Below the pieces are notes generated by a model, which had not been told where the DNA came from, ran no database searches, and saw only the letters and a list, made by a program, of their open reading frames with translations. A DNA stretch of 64,000 bases. It comes from Catenulispora sp. GP43. GTDB lineage: Bacteria > Actinomycetota > Actinomycetes > Streptomycetales > Catenulisporaceae. Location of the stretch: the NCBI RefSeq assembly GCF_041260665.1, contig NZ_JBGCCT010000037.1:1-64000 (forward strand), read 5' to 3'. The position numbers and the translations under genes were made by a program. Shown here piece by piece: positions 58,775 through 64,000 of the stretch. Each line of letters opens with the position of its first letter. Within the stretch, counting starts at the first letter, position 1.

Positions 58775-60562
58775 TCATCCGCTCGCCGCTATGGCCGCGC
58801 CAGGCCCGCCGACCGTCGTCCACTGATCGTAGAGTCCGTTGTAGACGTCGACAGACGAACTGCCGGCGGCGAGCCGGTACAGCCGAGCGCCGTTGACCGC
58901 GTAGCCGTCGGCATACGCACCACCCGACTCGGTCAGCGCCTTCCAGACACCGGGTTGCCCGGTGTACTGATAGATGCCGCCGTTGGCCGGGCTGGTCGCG
59001 AAGAGCCCCGCACCCCCGCCGTACAGGGCGGTCGCTGCGCCACCCACGACGGTCCAGGAGCCCGCTCCGGAACCGGAAGCAGCCCACTCCGACACCGTTC
59101 GGCCGTCCCTGGACAGACCGTACACGTGGTCGTCGGTCACCGCGTAGGTCGAACCCGGACCGCCGATGGCGGTCCACGAGCCCGGTGTGCCGTCGTACCG
59201 CGAGATCTCACCGGTGGTCGGGCTGGTGGCGACCAGCCCCGCCCCGCCGGCGTAGATGTGCTCGGCCGGGCCGCCGATCCGGGTCCACTCCGTTCCGTTG
59301 CCAGACCGCTGATAGACAGCGCTGCGGTCCGGCGACAATCGATACAGGCTGGTGCTGTCGACGGCAAACTCGGCACCGCTATCGCTCACAGTCGTCCAGG
59401 CGTTCGGCGAGCCGAGATATTCGTGGAGGGATCCGTCCGTGGGATCCGTAGCGAACAGACCGGCCCCACCGGCGTACAAAGCGGTAGCTGGCCCTCCGAT
59501 CTGCGACCAGACGGTTCCCGAGGCGCTCCAGGCCCACACCCCGGAATGGTCGGGTGCCAGGGCGTAGAGGTGGTCGCCGACGTAGGGCCGCAGGGTCCAG
59601 TGCAACCGTGCCAGCCAGACTCCGCCCCTAGACCATCCGGCGCTACTGACCCACGTGCTCCCGTCGGTGTCCTGGACGACCTCCGCCGCGTGCGCTGGCA
59701 GGTGGCCGACGAGGTTGTCCGAAGTGAACTGGAACGGATCCGCCGAGGCGAACACGTCGGTTCCGACATAGCCCGGCCGGGGACCGATGAACAGGTACCA
59801 CGTCCCGTCGTGCTCGACGACGTATGGCGACTCGGTGTTCCCGGCGGCCGTGCCGGTCGAGGGATCGGAGAAGGCGATCCCGCGGTCGCTCCAATGGATC
59901 AGGTCGTCGCTGGTCCGATAGGCGACAACGTGGTTCCCACCGGACGGCGCGCTGGTCGCCGTGTAGTACATCACCCACTGGTGGTCGACGCGGGCGACCA
60001 TCGGGTCCCGGGCCTCATAGCCCTCGTTGAACAACGGGCCGGACGGGAGCCTTGTCCAGGTGTAGAGGTCGGTGGACGTGGCCAGGTTGATCTCAGAGCT
60101 CGTCGGGTCGCCGCCTCCGGCATAGAACATGTAGTAGGTGGAGCCCACATGGACGACGTCAGGCGCCCACAGGTGGGACTCGCCGTAGGAGGAGTCCACG
60201 GTGAGCGCGGGCGCGTGCTTGGTCCACGGCCCGTGCAGACTGGGCGCTGTAGCGTGCGCGAACTCGACCTCGTTCTGCGGATCGGCCGGCTCGGCGTGCG
60301 TGATGCCGAACAGGTGCCAGGTCCCTGAGTCGTCGCGGATGAAGGTGTGGTCGTTGATGTACCAGGGCTGGGACTCGCCGGCCCCGGGATCGTAGACGTC
60401 GGCGAAGTCCCCGGCGGTGACCGACTCGATGGCTGCCTGCCGCGGACCCGTGGGCGCCTGGGCGGCGGCAGTGGGTCTGACACCGGCCGCGACCAGGAAT
60501 GTCAGGGCCAGGGCCACGATGGTGGGGGCGGCCAGCAACCGCCTGAGGTGCCGATGGGACAC
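58775..60562 (-). CDS. secreted five-bladed-propeller glycosidase-like protein with tectonin-like repeats
   Basis: 595 residues from GTG 60562 (SHRHLRRLLAAPTIVALALT), chosen because the signal peptide follows directly; its stop is nine bases past the convergent SARP stop. Residues about 45-345 resemble GH43/GH32 propellers: FADVYDPGAGESQPWYINDH with an early Asp, SHLWAPDVVHVGSTYYMFYA, GYEARDPMVARVDHQWVMYY and a later TESPYVVEHDGTWYLF, where Asp and Glu would be catalytic. Residues 345-595 are about six repeats of about 45 residues with ALYAGGAGLFATDP or close variants, like tectonin/beta-propeller lectins. It probably trims and binds a surface or plant polysaccharide. Confidence 0.82.
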   Translation of the reverse strand: MSHRHLRRLLAAPTIVALALTFLVAAGVRPTAAAQAPTGPRQAAIESVTAGDFADVYDPGAGESQPWYINDHTFIRDDSGTWHLFGITHAEPADPQNEVEFAHATAPSLHGPWTKHAPALTVDSSYGESHLWAPDVVHVGSTYYMFYAGGGDPTSSEINLATSTDLYTWTRLPSGPLFNEGYEARDPMVARVDHQWVMYYTATSAPSGGNHVVAYRTSDDLIHWSDRGIAFSDPSTGTAAGNTESPYVVEHDGTWYLFIGPRPGYVGTDVFASADPFQFTSDNLVGHLPAHAAEVVQDTDGSTWVSSAGWSRGGVWLARLHWTLRPYVGDHLYALAPDHSGVWAWSASGTVWSQIGGPATALYAGGAGLFATDPTDGSLHEYLGSPNAWTTVSDSGAEFAVDSTSLYRLSPDRSAVYQRSGNGTEWTRIGGPAEHIYAGGAGLVATSPTTGEISRYDGTPGSWTAIGGPGSTYAVTDDHVYGLSRDGRTVSEWAASGSGAGSWTVVGGAATALYGGGAGLFATSPANGGIYQYTGQPGVWKALTESGGAYADGYAVNGARLYRLAAGSSSVDVYNGLYDQWTTVGGPGAAIAASG

Positions 60563-60802
60563 AGCTGCTCGCTTTCGGTTGTCGCCGCGCGGGACCAGCG
60601 CACCGGATCGGTGCGCCCGGTCCCGGCGCCGTATGTCCGTATCGCTCCCGCCAGCGTGACAGGACTCGTTCACAAACCGAGCACAGCGTTCGCACAGCAC
60701 AGGCCGCGTGCAATGAGTGTGCGCGTTTTGTGAAGTGGGCTCGCGAGACTAAATAGCGAATCGCAGTGTTCGATCATTCATGCTCCGAGAGGAACAGCCG
60801 AG

Positions 60803-62371
60803 ATGCCACAACGAACCCCCGTGGGGAGGGGCTCGCGATCGACGGCTCGCGCCGTCAAGGCCCTGTCCTTCATCGTCACGCTGCTGCTGACCGTCACCGG
60901 CATCGGGTTGGCGAGCGCCGGCAGCGCGTCCGCCGACTCCACGCTTGGCGGGCCGATCAGCCGCAGCGAGATCATCTCCCGGGCCCAGTTCTGGGTCGAC
61001 AACCAGCCCGGCCCCTACGACCAGCAGGGCTGGTCCCCCGGCCCCGGCGGCGACCACAATTACCGCCGGGACTGCTCGGGCTACGTGGACATGGCCTGGC
61101 ACCTGAAGGCCGATCCCAACACCGAGGGTCTGTGGGACAGCTACACGGTCCCAATCGACCGCAGTGATCTGCGGGCCGGCGACATCATGATCAACTACAG
61201 CGAGCACACCTTCCTATTCGACCGGTGGCTCGACGCCAACGGCGACTTCGGCTACTACACCTTCGGCATCACGCCGGTGCGGTACCTGACCGCCAACATC
61301 AACGACGCCACGCTGGACGGAATCCCGAACGGCTCCATGAGCGCGCGGCGCTACAACAACGTGGTCGAGGACAGTGCGGCGCGCCCGCACCCCTCGGCTG
61401 CCGGCCGGACGGTGTCGGGCCGCGATGCGGATGGCCGTCTGGAGGCGTTCGCCGGTGGGCCGGACGGGGTGTGGCATGCGTGGCAGACAGCGGTCAACGG
61501 CTCATGGTCGGACTGGGTCAACGTCGCCGGTCCGGCCAACGCTCAGCTGGCGATCGCGCCGAATGCTGACGGCCGACTGGAGCTGTTCGCGGTGAACGGC
61601 AGCGAGTTGGACCACATTTGGCAGAACGCGCCGAACTCCAACTGGTCGGCCTGGGCGAAACTGGGCGGCGGTGGCTACCGAATCGCCGCCGGAGCCAACG
61701 CCGACGGCCGCCTCGAAGTGTTCGCCTCCAGCAGCGCAGGAGTCTTCCACACCTGGCAGACCGCACCGAACTCCCCGTTCTCCAGCTGGGAAGGCCTCGG
61801 CGGCCCGGCCAACTCACGGCTGCAGATGGAGCGCGCGGCCGACGGACGACTGGAGGTGTTCGCGCTGTCGGACACCACGTTCGGCCATATCTGGCAGACC
61901 ACTGTGAACGGCGGCTGGTCCGCCTGGGAGACCTTCGGCGGAGGCGGCACCGAACTGACCGTCAACCACGACGCCGACGGCCGACTCGAAGTGTTCGCCT
62001 CCAACGCCTCCGGCGTCTTCCACAAATGGGAGACCAGCCCGACAACCTGGTCCGACTGGGCCGGCACCAACGGCGGCGCCACCACCTCAGAACTGACGTC
62101 GGCGATAGCGACCGACGGCCGGGTTGAAGTCTTCGCGATCAACGGCAGCACCGCCACCCACATCTGGCAGACCGCGGTGAACGGTGCCTGGTCCGCGTGG
62201 GAGACCTTCGGGGGCGGCGGCACCTCCATCACCGCCGCAAACAACCAGGACGGACGCGAAGAGATCTTCGCCACCAGCAGCGCCGGCGTCTACCACAAGT
62301 GGCAGACCAGCTTCAGCGCCTGGTCGGCCTGGGCCTGGCTGAGCAGCACAGCCGGACCGTCCATGCCCTGA
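60803..62371 (+). CDS. secreted NlpC/P60-type protein with seven PLL lectin-like repeats
   Basis: 522 residues from ATG 60803, with agaggaa about 10 bases upstream. A Sec signal peptide (AVKALSFIVTLLLTVTGIGL) precedes an amidase-like domain (about 45-190) with the nucleophile motif RRDCSGYVDMAWHL and a His in NYSEHTFLFDRW, matching the Cys and His of NlpC/P60 peptidases. Residues 195-522 are seven repeats of about 46 residues with DGRLEVFA...G.FH.WQTA.N..WS.W...GG, the PLL/fucose-lectin-type propeller. The protein would anchor to a glycan and cut peptidoglycan stem peptides or a related amide. It is followed at 47 bases by the esterase gene. Confidence 0.87.
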   Translation: MPQRTPVGRGSRSTARAVKALSFIVTLLLTVTGIGLASAGSASADSTLGGPISRSEIISRAQFWVDNQPGPYDQQGWSPGPGGDHNYRRDCSGYVDMAWHLKADPNTEGLWDSYTVPIDRSDLRAGDIMINYSEHTFLFDRWLDANGDFGYYTFGITPVRYLTANINDATLDGIPNGSMSARRYNNVVEDSAARPHPSAAGRTVSGRDADGRLEAFAGGPDGVWHAWQTAVNGSWSDWVNVAGPANAQLAIAPNADGRLELFAVNGSELDHIWQNAPNSNWSAWAKLGGGGYRIAAGANADGRLEVFASSSAGVFHTWQTAPNSPFSSWEGLGGPANSRLQMERAADGRLEVFALSDTTFGHIWQTTVNGGWSAWETFGGGGTELTVNHDADGRLEVFASNASGVFHKWETSPTTWSDWAGTNGGATTSELTSAIATDGRVEVFAINGSTATHIWQTAVNGAWSAWETFGGGGTSITAANNQDGREEIFATSSAGVYHKWQTSFSAWSAWAWLSSTAGPSMP

Positions 62372-62418
62372 ACAACCGAACCACACCATTCAGTTCCCAC
62401 CATGACCTGGAGGTCACA

Positions 62419-63411
62419 GTGAATACTCCGAATACCCCCCGCCCCTCTCGCCGGGGCGTCCTGAAGGCCGCCGGCGGCATCGCCGCCGCTGTGACGGTCG
62501 GCGCCGCCACGAACTTCGCGACGGCGGCCTCGGCGCGCGCCGTGGACGACGGCTTCGGGCTGACCATCGTGGACCGCAACGAGAGCGATCCGCGCATGAG
62601 GTACTTCCGGTTTGCCACCGCCGAGATCGGCTGGAACCCGGGAGTCAACGTCCTGCTGCCCAGCGACTACTGGACCAGCGGTGCCACATATCCGGTGCTC
62701 TACCTGCACCACGGCGGGCTCCAGGACTTCAGGGAGTTCGACCAGCTCGGCATCCGGGACTGGTCCGCCGGGCTGCCGATCGTGGTCGTGATGCCCGACG
62801 GCGGCCAGGCCGGCTGGGCCTCGAACCCGGTCAGCACCAACGTCGGTCCCCGCAACTGGGAGAACTTCCACCTGAACCAGCTGCTGCCGTGGGTCGAGGC
62901 GAACTTCCGGGTGTTCGGCGAGTACGCCGGTCGCGCAGTGGCCGGATTCTCCATGGGCGGCTTCGGAGCGATGAAGTACACCGCCAAGTACTACGGCACC
63001 TTCTCCTCGGTGAGCGCGCATTCCGGTCCGTGCAGCATCCGCCGTGATGAAGGCGCTGTGGTCCACTGGGCCAACCTGTCCTCCGCAGTCAAGGACCTGG
63101 GCGGCGGCACCGTCTACGGCGTGCCGTGGGACGAGGCCCGGGTCACCGCCGACAACCCGGTCGAACGCCTAGAGAGCTACCGCAACAAGCGGATCTTCCT
63201 GGTCGCCGGCACCAGCCCCGACCCGACGAACCCGTTCGACACGTTCAACGAGACCCAGGTCCTGGCCGGGCAGCGGGAGTTCAAGAGCCTGCTGGACGGT
63301 GCCAGCATCCCCTACGAGGCGTACGAGGTGCCCGGCGGTCACATCGTCCGGCCCGATCGGATGATCGCCGACCTCAACGGGATGATCGGCTGGCTTCGTC
63401 CCGCCGGCTGA
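62419..63411 (+). CDS. Tat-exported alpha/beta-hydrolase esterase (EstA / antigen 85-like)
   Basis: 330 residues from GTG 62419, with ggagg about 7 bases upstream; this start puts a Tat signal (SRRGVLKAAGGIAAAVTVGA) at the N-terminus. The mature enzyme has the oxyanion/substrate loop YPVLYLHHGGLQDFREFDQ, then VVVMPDGGQAGWASNP and the nucleophile elbow AVAGFSMGGFGAMKY (Ser). A later Asp lies near LVAGTSPDPTN, and the catalytic His is in YEVPGGHIVRPDR. It belongs to the esterase D/antigen 85 fold group that acts on acyl esters outside the cell. Spacing suggests co-transcription with the NlpC/P60-lectin gene. A strong terminator follows. Confidence 0.9.
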   Translation: MNTPNTPRPSRRGVLKAAGGIAAAVTVGAATNFATAASARAVDDGFGLTIVDRNESDPRMRYFRFATAEIGWNPGVNVLLPSDYWTSGATYPVLYLHHGGLQDFREFDQLGIRDWSAGLPIVVVMPDGGQAGWASNPVSTNVGPRNWENFHLNQLLPWVEANFRVFGEYAGRAVAGFSMGGFGAMKYTAKYYGTFSSVSAHSGPCSIRRDEGAVVHWANLSSAVKDLGGGTVYGVPWDEARVTADNPVERLESYRNKRIFLVAGTSPDPTNPFDTFNETQVLAGQREFKSLLDGASIPYEAYEVPGGHIVRPDRMIADLNGMIGWLRPAG

Positions 63412-63419
63412 TCCCCCTG

Positions 63420-63463
63420 CTGGACCGAGTCCTCGCCGATGATCCGGCGAGGACTCGGTCCAG
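63420..63463 (+). terminator. strong hairpin terminator after the esterase gene
   Basis: A perfect 18-bp inverted repeat (CTGGACCGAGTCCTCGCC and its complement) around an eight-base loop starts nine bases after the stop. There is no long T tract, as is usual in actinomycetes. It separates the NlpC-lectin/esterase pair from the lysozyme gene. Confidence 0.85.
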
Positions 63464-63516
63464 CCTTCCCTCCCCGCTGCGCCTTCCATCGTTCATCACA
63501 GGACAAGGACGGAAAC

Positions 63517-64000
63517 ATGCCTATATCCCTGCGACGCACCGCCGGCCTGCTGGCCGGGGTCGTCGTGGCTGTCGTAACCGCCGGTCTGGCAGCACCCCCC
63601 GCGTCGGCGGTTGACTTCGTCCCGCCCGGGTACTCCGTGACCGGTATCGACGTCTCAAGCTATCAGGGCGCTGTCGACTGGACCCAGGTAGCCGCGCACG
63701 GCGAGAAGTTCGCCTACGTCAAGGTCACAGAGGGTTCGACATATGTGAACCCGTATGGTGCCGACGGCCTCCACAATGCCAAAGCGTCCGGCCTCTACAC
63801 CGGCGCCTACGCGTGGCCCCGCCCGGACGCCGGCGTGGGGTCGGCCGTGGCCCAGGCCGACTTCTTCATGGACAACGCCCAGTACGTCAATGACGGCCGG
63901 ACGTTGCCTCCCATGATCGACCTCGAACCCGGACAACAGGGCCAGCCGACGTGCTACGGCCTCTCGCAAAGCGATATGTCGGCGTTCCTACACGCGTTCG
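63517..64000 (+). CDS. secreted GH25 lysozyme (muramidase), 3' end outside window
   Basis: 161 residues are in the window, starting at ATG 63517 with gacgga upstream. The signal peptide is RRTAGLLAGVVVAVVTAGLA with a likely cut after PPASA. The GH25 domain begins TGIDVSSYQGAVDWTQVAA, where the Asp is conserved, and continues FAYVKVTEGSTYVNPYGADG and PPMIDLEPG, whose Asp and Glu are the catalytic pair. GH25 enzymes cut the N-acetylmuramyl-beta-1,4 bond of peptidoglycan. It is the last of four exported wall- or glycan-directed genes here. No C-terminal domain can be judged. Confidence 0.92.
   Translation, partial: MPISLRRTAGLLAGVVVAVVTAGLAAPPASAVDFVPPGYSVTGIDVSSYQGAVDWTQVAAHGEKFAYVKVTEGSTYVNPYGADGLHNAKASGLYTGAYAWPRPDAGVGSAVAQADFFMDNAQYVNDGRTLPPMIDLEPGQQGQPTCYGLSQSDMSAFLHAF

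Overview
The window is high-GC actinobacterial DNA. Many genes start with GTG, exported proteins are abundant, and the regulators are of LAL, ROK, SARP and Ser/Thr-kinase type. Two different exported peptidases of classes that work in acid (sedolisin S53 and glutamic G1) suggest a soil actinomycete tolerant of acid, such as a Catenulispora- or Actinospica-like organism. That placement is inference. No rRNA or complete tRNA gene is present.

Layout. 0-7.9 kb: a frameshifted IS256 element, a small conserved-type gene, a large LuxR-family ATPase regulator, then decayed insertion sequences. 7.9-17.2 kb: a coherent carbohydrate locus. A lipoprotein binding protein, two ABC permeases, a Gfo/Idh-type oxidoreductase and a large secreted multi-domain hydrolase lie on the minus strand, divergent from a ROK repressor with a palindromic operator candidate between them. 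17.4 kb: a two-repeat CRISPR relic with type I-E spacing.

18.1-21.5 kb: the most striking item. A complete group II intron with its reverse transcriptase sits inside an integrase-type transposase gene. Removing it exactly restores one open frame, and domain V, the branch-point A and a candidate EBS1/IBS1 pairing can all be read. 21.7-27.9 kb: a lipoprotein, a secreted sedolisin, an intact rve-type IS and an IS701-like element with a 4-bp target duplication.

28-35.7 kb: a recombination hot spot with four 3'-halves of tRNA genes (Lys-CUU, two Arg-UCU-like, one unresolved), fragments of several genes, a secreted DUF4185-type protein, and truncated Roco/COR and PP2C signalling genes on either side of an IS3 element. 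35.9-37.7 kb: an operon for a split cytochrome b. 38-46.4 kb: nested insertion sequences, including an IS5-family element with a readable -1 frameshift heptamer, plus lipoprotein and Sel1-repeat membrane genes. 46.5-53 kb: a signalling and exported-protein stretch (FHA protein, small lipoprotein and secreted protein sharing a duplicated leader, membrane protein, Ser/Thr kinase) interspersed with gene fragments.

53.6-64 kb: a secreted glutamic peptidase, an IS1182 remnant, a SARP/AfsR-type regulator, then four exported carbohydrate- or wall-directed proteins (beta-propeller glycosidase-like, NlpC/P60-type protein with lectin repeats, Tat-exported esterase, GH25 lysozyme running off the end). 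About ten copies or pieces of one rve-type transposase superfamily are scattered through the window, which marks it as an accessory region.
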